In this document: piece by piece, positions 1 through 11,640 of the stretch
Layout of the letters: each line of letters starts with the position of its first letter
Numbering within the stretch: position 1 is the first letter of the stretch
Source: Linum tenue
Lineage: Eukaryota > Streptophyta > Magnoliopsida > Malpighiales > Linaceae
DNA: 64,000 bases
Direction: 5' to 3'
Assembly: GCA_946122785.1 (NCBI GenBank)
Contig: CAMGYJ010000006.1
Span: forward strand, 34,058,066-34,122,065
The notes under the pieces: generated by a model
What the model was told of the DNA's origin: nothing
Databases searched by the model: none
Seen by the model: only the letters and a program-made list of their open reading frames with translations
Position numbers and translations under genes: made by a program

Positions 1-1560
1 CGGTTTGCATTTCCTTACTTTTCAAAAATAAAACTAGCATGCTTGATTTTGCTTTATATAGTTTTATTTAGTGAATGAATCCCTTCAAAGTCAAGTATTA
101 TATGCATGATTTTTGGAGACTATCTAGTTGCTTAAGGAATAATTGGAATTCTTGTTGTGTTGAGCATGTGTGCTAGCTAAGCTTACCAATTAAGCTATTT
201 ATGGCTAGGGTATGGCATGGCTAGTGCAATAGGATCATAGAATATAATCTTATGATTGTGTATGTGTGTTTGGAGGCCTTTATGGGAGTTATCATTATGA
301 ATTTGTGGAGTTTGAATGTCGCCCACCAAGTGTTTGATGAAATGCCCCTTGAGTTTGAGATTTTGGCTCACTTTTAATTTCTTGCTTCATTATGCTTTTA
401 GAGCCAAGATTTCAAGCTTTGGTTTTTGTCTAATGAGTTTATTCTAGCCTTCGGTCGGGGTTTAGAAACCTTTAAAAAGACATGTGGCCTTGTTTTCATG
501 CATCTAGACCTCTACCCTAGTCATTACAACATGCATTTCTACCTATGCACCTCTAGTTTCTACATTGTAACACTAAAGTGTGGCGGTGTATAGAGTGAAC
601 CTAAGGATGGATTTTGTTGTTTAGTTGATCAAGTGAGTTTCCTAATGGTTTGTTTCAACATGCTTTGTTATTTTTATCTTCTAATGGCGATCCAACCGAT
701 AGTGAGAGTGATAGTTCTCTTAGCTCTCAACAACGAAGAGACTGGAACCGCCCATGATGAGAAGAACCAAAAATTCCAAGAGAAGAGCCATAACCTCATA
801 GCGAGGAGCAACCACGTCAATGACAACAAATCAACCAACGGAGGCGACTACAAACTATGATGGACCATCCTTAAAAGAAAGAGCCTCTGATGTGCAACTA
901 CCATATGCTCCAACCGTGAATCAAAGATAAGTTGGTGTCTAGGGGCCGATTTATATCTTTTCCATTTCTTTGCTTTTATCTTCTTTTAATTAAAACAATG
1001 TTTAATTTTTCGTTTACCCTTCGTACTTTAAATATTGTATCACTAGTAGTATGAGTACTTATATTATATATCTATCTATCGTACCTATAACTCTTATTCG
1101 CCTTCCTCTGTATCTTATGCTCTTTATCGTTGTGAAAACCACCAGGAAGACAAAGACCTAAACTTTTGTACCTTCACCAACCCACAACCAGAACCTATAA
1201 TAACCCTCACGATCTTCACTTATGAAATTCCCACATTGAGGACAATGTGTTGCTCAAGTGTTGGGGGTGGGATGTGTATGAATGAATATCATGATTGGTT
1301 GAACCATATATTGGTAGAATCCTCCCTTGTTTATGAATGAAAGACGTTGAAGAATACTTATGGGAGTGTGTACTAACAATTGTGTTTGTGTTGTTGTGAT
1401 CAATGGTCAAATGATAGTTTCTTGGAACCTTGAATGCTATTACCCAAAATTTTTCAAATTTGAGGGTTCCAAAACACCTTGTTCCTTGCAACTCCCTACC
1501 CAATATGCTTTTGATTTGTTAGATGATTGATATGTTGTGCTCTCTAGGTGATAGTTACAT
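1..1560 (+). mobile_element. Athila-type retrotransposon 3' tail, truncated
   Basis: The first bases match the stretch that follows the last ORF in the other Athila-type elements of this window (a 'cggtttgcattt' motif after a conserved 'gcgcttgt-ggaggcaacc' motif; compare 34200-34225 on the minus strand and 57230-57260). Downstream, 1221-1258 holds the recurring block 'attgaggacaatg' followed by a G-rich tract, and 1422-1472 holds the recurring bulged hairpin. No intact ORF is present; a 75-codon ORF at 633-860 lies in decayed sequence of uncertain origin. The element enters from outside the window, so its type is inferred from the tail alone. Confidence 0.55.
1422..1472 (+). other. Conserved bulged hairpin, copy H1
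   Basis: Outer stem TTGGAACC pairs with GGTTCCAA. The inner stem CAAAATTT pairs with AAATTTG, and the unpaired bases are on the 5' side. Relative to most copies one outer G-C pair is A-T here, so both sides changed together. It lies about 165 bases after a purine tract, as in the other 3' tails. Confidence 0.65.
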
Positions 1561-2229
1561 GATTAGAGTATCGGTGTGTGGGTAATTTTAATATCTTCTT
1601 CCTCTTTTGTGAGTCGATAATATGTGCTATGTTAGGAAGAACATGTGTACGAGATTCTCGTTTGTGTCTAGTGAACTCAAAGCTTTTACAAGTTTGTGCA
1701 TATTAGAAAAGAAAGGAAAGAGTGAAACATCTTTTGAAAATGAGGCTCATGTGGGAGGCGACCAATCCTCATGGATTCAGAGTGCCCTTTGAGGATATGT
1801 TTGGGGACCGGATAGCTTTACCGCGTCCCAACCATCTTTCACTAATTACCATCCCCCAAGTATCTTTCCTCATCACGGAGTCGTATGCCAAGGTCCAAAG
1901 TACCTTTAGCGATTCATGAGACCTCATAGCTCTTGTTTGTACCCGAAATGTGTGGCAACCTATTGTGGAGTGCATATTGGGAAATGGTGCTCGGGCTAAG
2001 ACGAATCTGCCCATCAACTTCCCCACATGTGACCTTGCAAGGGAAGGCTATGATTCATTTGCTCTTGGTCATGAGGGAGAGATTCTTATTTGCTAAAGAA
2101 TTGCAAACGCTTGGTGCAATGCGCGTCAATGTCAGAAAAAGGAGACCAATAAATGACAACTCCTAAATCTAAAGAGAGAATAAAGATCACCTTCACGAGT
2201 TCTAGTTCGTGTTTGTTGTCTGAGAATCC
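1561..2229. other. Decayed repeat sequence between Athila tail and CACTA
   Basis: No coding region or recognisable element boundary could be supported. The composition and an 'agaaaggaaagagtg' stretch near 1710 resemble parts of retrotransposon 3' tails. The left terminus expected for the adjacent CACTA element (CACTACAAGAAA) is not found here. Confidence 0.35.
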
Positions 2230-2270
2230 CAGTTTTATCCCAGTTTTCGATTTCAGGTAAAATCCCAATT

Positions 2271-2624
2271 TTGACTGCTTTGATCAAGGTTACTCCCCGA
2301 CACGTGTATGATGTTCATGAGAAGGAGGAACGGGAAATCAATGATCCTGTGTATGCAAGTGAGGCGTTTCAGCAAGAAGAGAGTGGTGTTGGCAATGTGA
2401 TTCAAGTGCAGGGCACGGAGTTGGATGACCTGAATCGTGCAAACGAGGCTCCCACAATGGTCAGTGAGAGCGTTATTAAAAAAAGGGCTGATGTACTCGA
2501 CACAGAGGATACAATGGAGGTCGAAGAGGACGACACATTAGCTGATTTTGATGATGTTTTGGAGGGAGCAGCAGCTAATAACCCTTTGGAGGAAATCGAC
2601 AGTGACGATGAATATGACAAGTAG
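2271..2624 (+). pseudogene. CACTA TNP2-like transposase, C-terminal exon fragment
   Basis: This 117-codon frame contains 'KVTPRHVYDVHE' near its start, which resembles the region near the end of TNP2 transposases of plant CACTA elements ('K-x-x-PRD-x-YD'), followed by an acidic low-complexity tail ending in DSDDEYDK. The catalytic part of the transposase would lie further left and is missing. The reading frame probably starts inside an exon rather than at the ATG, because the preceding 90 bases look intronic. Its position just before the coiled-coil gene on the same strand fits the usual CACTA gene order. Assignment is by resemblance and context. Confidence 0.5.
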
Positions 2625-2917
2625 CGAGTGCATGATGACAGCTGGTCCCTTTATTTTACGTCTTGTTTTCTACTTATTGCTAAGACAAAATACTCATTTT
2701 CCTCATTTAACCAAGTACAGAAGGATTTGATTTTGCATTTACTTATATTGTTTTACAATGTATGCGAAATTTAGGTTAATAAACTACATATATTGCTAAG
2801 ACAAAATATTCACTTCCCTATGTTTTCTATTATACTCTACATCTTTGTTGAGTTTATACGTTTATAAGTGTTTGGATATTTGGTGACGGTTTAACTTTGT
2901 TTGGACTGTGAGCAGAA

Positions 2918-4868
2918 ATGCCACTGAGGCCTCAAAAGAAAGCCAGGACTGGGAAGCAGCCAATGACAGTCTGTGAACGAGTGAACAGATCCCATCCAGC
3001 GAGGAGAGTAGAGAATGCAGGGAGCTCGTGCAGGGGTCCAGTGAGGTCTCCGAGGGATAAAGGGAGTTCTCCGAGGGGTGGAGGGAGGTCTCCGAGGGGT
3101 GAAGGGGTGTCTCCGAGGGGTGAAGACCGGGTGTCTCCGAGGGGTCCAAGGAGGACTACTGAACCTATAGAGGAGCTTGACGAGAATGCAGATAATACTG
3201 CCACATCCATGCCTGAACAACCGGAAAAGACAGGTGCGTGTTATCCTAACTCTTCTTTTGTCACTTGAGAAACATGGATTATCACATTTCTATTACAGTT
3301 TTGGATGATTCTAATTTGACCTGCATCCACAGGTGGCCGAAAGAGGGGGCTAACCAAAGGTGTTCAAGTGATGGCATGAACCACTGGGGGGAGTAGGATT
3401 GATGGAGTATTCCTGCAGGAGAACAGCCACGCAATTGTGGGCCCTAACCAAAAGTTGAACACAGAAGTTGGTGTCGTTGCTCGTATGATGGTTCCCATAA
3501 GGAAGTACTATTGGACTGAGTTGACTGATGAAGACAAGCACCCTATGTTTGTGAAACTAGAGGTACGGTAATCTGTCTTTGTTAATTTAAAATATAAATT
3601 GCATAGTCTGAATGCATGGAATTTGGTGAAATTGCAGAGTGAGTTTGCATTTGCCTTAGCTATTGAAGAAGTGAGGAAGGCTTTAGATAAGGAACTCCAC
3701 AAACGCTTCTTAAACTACAAGTACACCTATCATAAACACTACAAGGAATAGGAAGACCCGACCAAAGCTCGTCTGAACCCTCCAGAAGGAGCGAAACAGG
3801 AAGACTGAGAGGCCCTCTGTGAGCACTTTGAGAGTGATTGATTCAAGGTAAAACTTGCCTTGTTTGGATATTTAATGACACTTGTACAAGATGACAACTT
3901 AGCACACATTTCTGTTTGCAGGGGCGAAGCACAAATAACTTAAAAAACAAGGCTAAGCAGCAGTATGCTCACACTACTGGGGCAAAATCCCACGAACAGA
4001 GAGTGTATGAAATGATAAAGCATTAAGTTTTATTTACTCCTACAACAACAAATCTGAATTTGAACAGATGGCCATAAACTAGGGGTAAACAGGCCACTTA
4101 CCACACCTTTACCGTGTTTGAACATTTGAACTATCATGTATAGGAGCAAAAGAAGTTGGCTGCACAAGTAGATCAAACGGAGCAGGTAGATGACCAGGAT
4201 GCTGAGGATGATGATGCGGTGCCCGTTGACATTGAGTTGTATGCCAACACACACAAGAAGGCAAGTGATGGTACTTGGGTGAGCGAGGAATCGAAAGCAA
4301 ATTATGTAAGCCCTTATGCTCCTCTTATATTGTGTACCTAGTCCACGAACATGAATGGATATTCGATCTAGAGTTATTGTAATAGGTTGATTGAATTAAG
4401 AGGGATCAACAATTAATGTGGTGTTACTATTATGCGCCTCCTGTTGGGTGTGGTGACTTTTATTTTGGTGCAATGTAGGAGGCAATGTTGGCCCTCCATG
4501 CCCAATCAAAGGCAGATGGGAATCCACTGCTGGGTCGTGACATCGTTCAGAAGGTGTTGCAGAGGAAGCTCAAGTATGGACCTAAAGAAGCAGTGAGGAA
4601 GTCGGCAAGAGAAGTTCAACTGGAAGCAGAACTGGCAGCATCAAAGGCAGAGGCGGAAAGTAAGACCAAGGAGTTGGAGGCCAAGCTGGTAGAGCAGGAT
4701 GAGAAGATTAAAGCTCGGGATGAGGAGATTGAAAAACATAAAGAAGAGCTTGATCTGCAACATGAGCGTTTGGCTAACCAAGGGGAAAAGATGGAAGAAA
4801 TGCGCCAGGCACAAGAGAAGATGCAACAGAGTTTGGAATCTGTCCTCGCCAAACTCGGCAGGAAATGA
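2918..4868 (+). pseudogene. Plant transposase of the Ptta/En/Spm type, broken
   Basis: Exons can be traced: 2918-3231 (donor at GTGCGT), about 3332-3563 (acceptor CCACAG), about 3640-3845, a fragment near 3920-4020, about 4156-4305, and 4478-4868. Translated pieces show the order typical of the PF03004-like family: GRKRGLTKGVQV, a VGVVARMMVP segment, a RFLNYK-type segment, a 'RLNPPEG' segment, IELYANTHKK, and a C-terminal coiled coil of about 100 residues rich in E, K and L. In-frame stops occur after VQVMA and at several places in the third exon, so it cannot make the full protein. The first exon carries an SPRG-rich repeat. It belongs to the surrounding CACTA element. The family identity is firm by motif order; exact splice sites are inferred. 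Confidence 0.7.
3038..3149 (+). repeat. 21-bp tandem repeat coding for SPRG
   Basis: Five imperfect copies of a unit containing 'tctccgaggggtg' give repeated Ser-Pro-Arg-Gly in the first exon of the CACTA coiled-coil gene. Confidence 0.7.
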
Positions 4869-5199
4869 TTGCATCAGGTACATAGCTATTATTCAATGTA
4901 CGAATTTGATCTATAGAACTTAGTCAAGCTGTTAGGAACAATTATGCAAGAATGTGAAGTCTCAATCTAGCTTCTTCTCAAATTGCAAGTGCAGGTGTAG
5001 ACGCTTCCCTGCACGACCGTGTGTTCATATGACTTGAGGAGGTCGTCCTTAGAGAATGTTTTCCTGAACGGATATATTTATAAATAGTTGTCGGCTGCAA
5101 ACGCATTTTGGACAATATGGTTGTGTCGAATAGAATGTAGGAGTGTGTGATGTGATGCAGGAATATTAACTATTTTGCCTCTTTGTAAGCTGTGAGCTA

Positions 5200-5832
5200 G
5201 GACCCTGAATATTCAGCAAACAGCGTTTACTAAATGAATGTGAATGTCGGCTTGTTTTATGACAAGTTTTATGTGTATTTCGATTGTCACAGATACTGCT
5301 TACAGGAATGAACAAATTATGACAATGTTCCATTATCATTTTAGGTTTAAAATATGACAAACAATTCAGTATCCTGACGTATATATTGTCAGAAAAATGG
5401 TATTACGATAGAGAAGATCCATATTATGACAAACTGAACCGTCACTGAATACAAAAAATATGACAAAATTAGTTTATCATATGTGATTTCTAAGGGCACG
5501 TGCCCTACAGCTTAAAGTGACGAATGAGAATGACAAACAATTCCCTCATAATATCTCGTTTAGTCAGTTGGTTGTATTAAAGTGTGAAAAAATAAACAGT
5601 CTAATGTGACAAGATCTTTCGTCATGGTAGGACAACATATTATGACAACGATATGTTGTCAAGTTGTCCGAACAATATTATGACAACCGAAAAATTAAAA
5701 TTTGTCACATTAGACCTAATACGACGGAGCAAAGCTGACAAAGCCTTTTTGTCATAACACTTGTCACTTTAGACAAAAAGTGACAAAATGGCACACTAAA
5801 ATGACAAATTGGGTGCGTCACAAAATACCTAA
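5200..5832 (+). repeat. CACTA subterminal repeat region
   Basis: TGACAAA/TATGACAA motifs recur in both orientations, many of them in the last 450 bases before the terminal repeat. In CACTA elements such arrays bind the TnpA-type protein; that role here is inferred from family knowledge. Confidence 0.65.
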
Positions 5833-5844
5833 TTTCTTGTAGTG
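5833..5844 (+). repeat. CACTA right terminal inverted repeat
   Basis: TTTCTTGTAGTG ends the element. The 3-bp target duplication cannot be confirmed because the left end is absent. Confidence 0.75.
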
Positions 5845-7554
5845 CGAGCTGGTTCTCTCTCATTCCTTTACTAAGGCCTGGTGAGTGAGATTGGGTCAGC
5901 CTACGCCCTTACGCTTTAAAACCTCTAATACTTGAGTACCTTACTTAAATACTTAACTTTAAGTGGTGGAAGTTGTTTGTTATTCCACTCTTAAAGATCT
6001 TAAATCTTAAAACTGTATGGGAGCTAAATTTACTCTCCCTTCTTAAAGCTCAACTCTTGACTTAAACATTTGACCGACACGGGGATCCCTCAGTAGCTAG
6101 TCCGGTTGCCCGACTCATACGTATGAGAAGCCCTCCATGCTTTCCTTAAACTTGAACTTATCGTGGAAGGCTCTTCTTCCAAGATTCTCAAGAGCAAAAC
6201 TGCTGCTCATCTTAAAAATCTCAAGCGCACAACTGCTGCTCAACTTAAATATCTCAAGAGCATAATTGTTGCTCTATCTGAAAATCTCAAATGGCAACGG
6301 ACTGGCGCTAGTGACTAAAAACACTTAAAATGACTTCACCTTCTTAAGGTGAGTTACTTCTTAAAAAGAACTTGTTTCTTAAACTTTAACAATAACTTAT
6401 ACCCCTAAAATTCCAAAGTAAATAATAAACATTAATTTCAAGTCATAATTCAAGCAAGGCACACATCATCACCCATACACATAAACAACCATACCACCCA
6501 CTTCACAAAAATACTTAAAATGCATAAAGTAAATGCTTGAAAATACGTAAGGCATAGAATTTACCCCTTTACACTCACTTTTCGTTGAAACTGGTCTAAT
6601 TGAATTGGGGATCAATTTCTCTCCACTTGATTGTTGCATGATTGCTCGGCCACAACCCACCATCTCACAAGAGCTACGTCAGCTTCCTAATGCAATGCAA
6701 AACATCCAAATGAATTTGTCCTCAAGCCATTGCTTTTACGGTGGGTGGAGTTTTCTCATGTAGTTCGGTTCCCACCTCCAATTATCAAAACCGTCGTCGA
6801 CTCACTTCTAACTCCACTTTTGACAACTAATTCCACGTTAATGCACCAATCATCATCACCATTCTATAAATAAACAGCCGGGAAAATCCTTACCCTAAAC
6901 ATTGTCTTCCTCCAACAATCTATCCCGCGTCCGTTACGCCTCTCCAATCCAAATCCTTCCGCTAGTCAACAGTGGATCAATACCAACGTTACCATGCGAA
7001 GCAGCTCGCTTCGGATATGTTCCCTTGCTTTCGTACCCGTTTGAAATTCCGGTCAAATGATCCATTCGTCCATTTTGGAATTCAGCTCAAGAATCACGAT
7101 CAAGCCCTCACTAGTGAGGCTTTCCCGACCGCCAACTATGCTGGCCATTTTGGAATTGGCTCCAACATCCGACCACCGCTAGCTTTCTCCTCTCTTCGCA
7201 AACGAAAATTGGAATTTATTCTCGTAGATTTTAGGAAGAGTTGGCGGCTGCTGCATCTTCGGTTGGCTTTAGGTTTTCTTTTAGGTGGTATTTATAGGTC
7301 TAGGGGAAGCCGGGTGGCTTGGGGGTGCTTAGGGTTTAATTGTCAGCGGTTATTTGGGTCATTACATATTTACGAGTGAGTTTGGTCCGAAACTCAGTTA
7401 ACATACGTAACTTTTCCATTTTATGTCGAAACTCAACACTAGTTGAACCGAGAATTGATATTTTTAGTCCTCATCGATATTTCGTTAGAATTTGACAAAT
7501 TTCTCCAAGGGTACAATAGTCATTTTGACTTAAGAAAAGGGCGGGGTGTAACAT
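5845..7554 (+). mobile_element. Tekay-like gypsy LTR, 5'-truncated
   Basis: The stretch ends in 'gggcggggtgtaaca', like the 3' end of Tekay-type LTRs, and has no intact coding region. A 'gtgagtgagattggg' passage near 5881 and long A/C-rich leader-like sequence resemble the better preserved copy at 49386-50993. It begins exactly at the CACTA right end and ends where Athila tail sequence resumes ('attcacgttgtcac'), so it sits between two other elements. A 135-codon frame at 6972-7379 lies inside and shows no recognisable domain. Lineage is inferred from end sequence only. Confidence 0.5.
6187..6297 (+). repeat. 33-bp tandem repeat, about 3.3 copies
   Basis: Units start 'tctcaagagcaaaactgctg', 'tctcaagcgcacaactgctg' and 'tctcaagagcataattgttg', followed by a partial unit. 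They lie inside the LTR fragment. Confidence 0.7.
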
Positions 7555-8568
7555 TCACGTTGTCACTAATTAGGATGATGGAGGCATAGGAATAGCACAC
7601 GACCAAATTGACTGTCCTGGTGTCATATCCCCTAGTCAGCCCCTTTGAGCCGTGTCGCTTTCTTACTTTTGGTCTACAATGAAAAATCACCCTTTTGCAT
7701 CTCGTAGAGGTTCCACAGAGTGGTTTTGCATGTTCTCTGCTGTTTCTGCTAAACATAATGTGAGAGTTGGAGGTAGTTCTTAAAAGTTGGGCATGTGTTT
7801 GGAAAATGTGCAGAGGTGGTGGTTCTCTCAAGAAATGAAAGAGAGAAAAAAATGACGAATGAAGGCAAAAGAGAACCACTAAAAATCTGAATCATGCTCA
7901 TTAAGTAGTGTTTCTTAGCAGTCTGGCTTGGAAATACTAACAATATTATGACCTCCTTCACTCTTGTGCTCTAAAGAACGTGATTAATGCAGAATGGCAG
8001 AAAGAAAGTAATTGGTTTGAATGAATGTTGCTGTGATTGGTTTTGGAACTGTGAAACCTTGTGTTATGAATACTTACACCACCTAAAAGGCCTTTTCCCC
8101 ATGTCCAAGACCCCTAGCCAGTCATCTGAACTTGTGTCTAATACCTCCGGATTAGTTACTGGTGACACCCGATATGTGAAATCTAACATTTAGCGGTTGT
8201 CGTCATGGTGAAGAGACGTTAGGAATTGAGAGAATAAGCATGCACAACTTTCGCATCAAATTGTCCTGACCCCACTGGTCGAGAGTGAGCGATTCATTTC
8301 CTTATATTCTCTACACTCTTTACCCCGGTGAGGACCTAGATTGCTCGGTCTTGATTCTGATGTCTTGGTTGGTGAACAGAAGGGAGACTCTTCCTTTGCT
8401 CGACTTTGCTGCACTCGAATGTCATCCATGGTGGTTGTCTAGGTTGTCGTTGAGGTTGTTCAAGTGTTGATGACTCAAAGCTAGTATGATTCACGTGTTT
8501 TGTGCCGATATGATATGTCCCTAAAGCTTGCATGGTTAAAATGTTTTGAGCACCTTGTGTCTGACTTG

Positions 8569-8590
8569 GTTTGCTTGGGGACAAGCAAAC
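8569..8590 (+). other. GGGA-loop hairpin before polypurine tract (D)
   Basis: GTTTGCTTG pairs perfectly with CAAGCAAAC around a GGGA loop, which fits the GNRA tetraloop rule. It ends about 4 bases before the purine tract. Confidence 0.7.
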
Positions 8591-8593
8591 GGT

Positions 8594-8609
8594 TAAGTGT
8601 GGGGGAATT
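8594..8609 (+). promoter_or_regulatory. Polypurine tract of element D
   Basis: 'aagtgtgggggaatt' lies directly before the TGATAACG start of the 3' LTR and would prime plus-strand DNA synthesis in this retroelement type. Confidence 0.75.
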
Positions 8610-10055
8610 TGATAACGATGTATTTGCACATGTTTTACACCCTTATTTCTTATCCGTTTGCGGCTCGTAGTCATGTATCTTTGGCCTATTTTACTCTGGG
8701 TTGTGCTATTTTGTCACATTTCAGGTCCTAGACGTCGAAGGAAGGGCTAGGCACGAGTTTCAGGGCGTTTGGAGGTCATTCGGTGAAACTGGGGAAAGAA
8801 CACGGGCAGACTACTCCATAACACGAACGTGTTCACTAAGGGGCACGCCAGTGCTTTTTAGTGCGCGAGCTGAATCGCTGCAAGGAGCAAACACGAGGAC
8901 CATTGACCCAAAATACGGCGGTATCCCCAGCCCATGCTTTTTATGCCGAGAGCCTGTTTGTGACTGATGCCGAGGAGTCCAAAACACGGGTACAGCTGCT
9001 CTGAAACACGACCGTGTCACTCCTTGGGCACGCCCGTGTTTTACTCGACACGAGCGTGTATTCCACACACGAGAAGAAAACATGGGGGGACAAAGTAAAA
9101 TACGGTCGTGTTTTGCACAGTGTCGGGTTAAAAGGGCTGTTTCAAGCCAAAGAGAGGGGAGACGAATTTCTAGAGCAAAAATAGAGTCCTAGAGAGAGAA
9201 AGTGTGAAGAACAAACCCTAGAGGTAATTTTGGACCTGGGTTTCATCAATCAAACTTGGAGTTCATCCCTAGAGTGAAGATTACCATCCCAAAGCAAATT
9301 CTTCCCATCATTATGAGTATGACAGCTTTGTATTATGTTTTCCTCTCTCTCTATATGGAGTAGAACTCTCTCTCTCACTTGGGTATGAAGAAACCTAGTT
9401 CCATGTGTTAGGGATTTGAGTTGTAATGACTTTTGGATTGCTATACTACTTGATTATAATCGATTGAGACATGATTTATCGAGTCAATTGTAGCTTGATC
9501 AACTTTCCTTGATTTCTGCTGCAACCTGAGATAGATAAAATCTGATTAGGTTTTTAGAGCTTCTTCAATCGGTAGTAGTGAATTGATTATTCGAGAGTTA
9601 GTCAATTCACTACTTTGTACTGGAATTCATTATAGTAGTGGAGATCTGTGTGAATCGCCTTAGCCGTCTACCCCGGTGAAGGCTAGTCGCCTGCCGGGTA
9701 TTCTATCTAAGAGGGCTTGGTCAACTTAAGCGATTCCAAGCTAATTTAGGATCTTCCACAATTTAATCTACAGTAAATCAACCAAAGGGAATTACAAATT
9801 TGACCTAACTAAGGAGCTAGGGGGATTCATTCCCGAGTGACTCTTCCCTTGCTTAAGAACTTCGACAATTTCCTGCTTTCTTACTGCTTTTGTTTACAAT
9901 CACTCTCACTAAACTTATTCCCGCTAGATAATAGATAATCACGGAATAGGCAGTAGATCTAGACCCCGGGTTGATAAATTGAACTTGCCACTATTCTGCA
10001 TTTCCGGACTGCGATTATACTTGGTCGTAGTTTGGAGTTGTGTTTTAGCGTGTCA
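8610..10055 (+). mobile_element. Athila-type 3' LTR (element D)
   Basis: The LTR starts TGATAACGATG just after the purine tract and ends ...TTTTAGCGTGTCA, the same ending as element A's LTRs. It carries the usual early landmark 'cctattttac..tgggttgtgctattttgtc' and a palindrome cluster at 8797-9110 (cores such as ACACGACCGTGT). The next bases (10056 on) belong to an older RNase H region, so D appears to have inserted there. Its 5' LTR was not found. Confidence 0.75.
8797..9110 (+). repeat. Palindrome cluster in LTR D
   Basis: Repeated half-sites ACACGGGC and GCCCGTGT surround cores such as AACACGAACGTGTT and ACACGACCGTGT. They are the CACGG-type counterpart of the ATTACGG palindromes in element A. 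Confidence 0.6.
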
Positions 10056-11640
10056 GGTATGCAGTTTCAGCCCATATGCTACACCTCAAAGACGTTGAAC
10101 AATGCTCAAGAGAACTACACAACTAAGGAGAAGGATTTGTTGGCGGTCGTCTTCTCCTGATGAGCAAGACTGACGCCAAACCCCGTCTAATCAGGTGGAT
10201 CCTGCTTCTCCAAGAGTTTGATGTGGAAATCAAAGACAAGAAAGGAGCCGAGAACATAGCAGCGGATCACCTTTACCAACTTGAAGGCCATTGACAAAGC
10301 ACCACCCAAGGCAATATAAATGACTCTTTCTCCCATGAGAGATTGTTCGTGCTTGGCTGCTTGCAATGGTGGAGAGTGCTATCCCTTGGTTCGCCGACTT
10401 CGCCAATTATTTGGTCGGAAAGCAATTTCCAAAGGGGATGAGTACTCACAAGAGAAGAAAGTTCTTCTCCGACCTCCGATATTACTTTCGTGATGATCCT
10501 CACCTCTTCCAATTGAAGCCGATGGGATCATACAGAGGTGTGTCCCATAAAGAGAAATGAAGGCTATTCTTAGCCAATGCCACGAGGGGTCGACAGGAGG
10601 GCATCATTGGGGCAACCATACGGCAAGAAAGGTGCTCCAATCCGGATTCTACTAGCCTTCATTGTTCCGAGATGCCGATGCATTTGTGCGGCAATGCGAC
10701 AACTGTCAAAAAGACTATTAACATCTCCAACCGCAATGAGATGCCCCAAACGATTTCCATTACTTGCGACATTTTTGACATTTGGGGTATCGATAATGGA
10801 TCTTTTTTCCTCATCTTTTGGAAACAAGTACATTTTAGTGTCCGTGGACTATGTCTCAAGGTAGGTTAAGGCTCAAGCTCTACCCACCAATGATGCAAGT
10901 CGAGTCTACGGATTCCTTAAGAAACTTTCTTCACGTTTTGGAACCCCAAGGACCATCATTAATGATAGAGGGACGCACTATCAAGGGAAATTTGACAAAC
11001 TCCTTGATCGCTATGGTGTTACCCACCGGGTCTCCATGGCCTACCACCCCCAGACGAGTGATCAGGTAGAGCTGTCAAATAGAGAACTGAAAAGGATACT
11101 GGAAAAGACAGTGGACTGATTCTGAATGGATTGGTCCATTAAGCTCAATGATGTTGTATGGGAATACCGCACGGCCTACAAGACGTCAATAGGTGTCCCA
11201 CCTTATCATTTGGTGTATGACAAGGCGTGTCATTTGCTTGTAGAGATAGAGTGTAAGGCTTTCTGAGCTATCAAATTGTTAAATATGGACCCAACCTTGT
11301 GTGGGAATGAAAGGAAGTTGCAGGTGCTGGAACTTGAGGAGTGGCATTATCACGCCTAGGATAACACCAAGCTTTACAAGAAAAGGACAAAGTTCATGCA
11401 CGATGCTTGACTGAAAGGGGACAAGGATTTCGACCGAGGGAGTAGGTACTCCTATACAACTCCAGGCTCGTCCTGTTCCCTGGGAAGCTAAAATCGAAAT
11501 CGACGGGCCTGTATGTGCTAAACCAAGTGTTTCCATATGGGATGGTGGAAATTTCCCACCCGGAGCAAGGGACATTTAAAGTGAACGGTCACCACCTCAA
11601 ACATACCTCGAGGTGAGGTAATGATTCAAAAGGAGGTGAC
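10056..11640 (+). pseudogene. Athila-type RNase H and integrase remnant
   Basis: Broken reading frames encode recognisable gypsy pol pieces. Near 10095 KTLNNAQENYTT and [10 protein letters not shown] mark the RNase H region, then '[20 protein letters not shown]' with a gap where the conserved middle should be. Around 10580-10760 follow integrase zinc-finger residues (GGHHWGNH, 'CDNCQKT') and EMPQ. Near 10785 comes a 'FDIWGID' core start, and 10950-11230 contains further integrase core pieces. Stops and frameshifts are frequent. The family order RNase H then integrase fits Ty3/gypsy. It ends at the usual 'gcgcttgttgggaggcaacc' motif near 11695. Confidence 0.7.

Larger units (their letters stand above)
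2230..5844 (+). mobile_element. CACTA (En/Spm) DNA transposon, left-truncated
   Basis: The right end is clear: 5833-5844 reads TTTCTTGTAGTG, the inverse of the CACTACAAGAAA terminus of plant CACTA elements, preceded by about 600 bases rich in repeated TGACAAA-type subterminal motifs. Inside lie a TNP2-like transposase C-terminal exon (2271-2624) and a multi-exon gene for the plant Ptta/En/Spm-type protein with a C-terminal coiled coil (2918-4868). The matching left terminus was not found upstream, so the left half is lost and the element is probably immobile. The left boundary given is approximate. Confidence 0.75.
7545..8609 (+). mobile_element. Athila-type 3' untranslated region (element D)
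   Basis: This non-coding kilobase is collinear with 60930-61985 (plus) and with 26100-24959 and 45440-44100 (minus). Shared landmarks in order are 'attcacgttgtcact', a 'cctagtcagccc-ttgagccgtg' block, a 'ccacctaaaaggcc-ttttcccatgtccaag' type block, 'ggtcgagagtgag', 'gtgaggacctagatt', the GGGA hairpin, and the polypurine tract. It carries no ORF worth reporting. Confidence 0.75.

Noticed and set aside
633..860. 75-codon frame near the left edge
   Set aside because: In another frame the same bases give a 'DSESDSSLSSQQRRDW' segment loosely like an Athila gag N-terminus, so this frame is probably decayed repeat sequence. Neither reading is strong enough to call.
6972..7379. 135-codon plus-strand frame starting MDQYQRYHAKQLA
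   Set aside because: It lies in LTR-like sequence, has no recognisable domain, and no second exon or related copy was seen.
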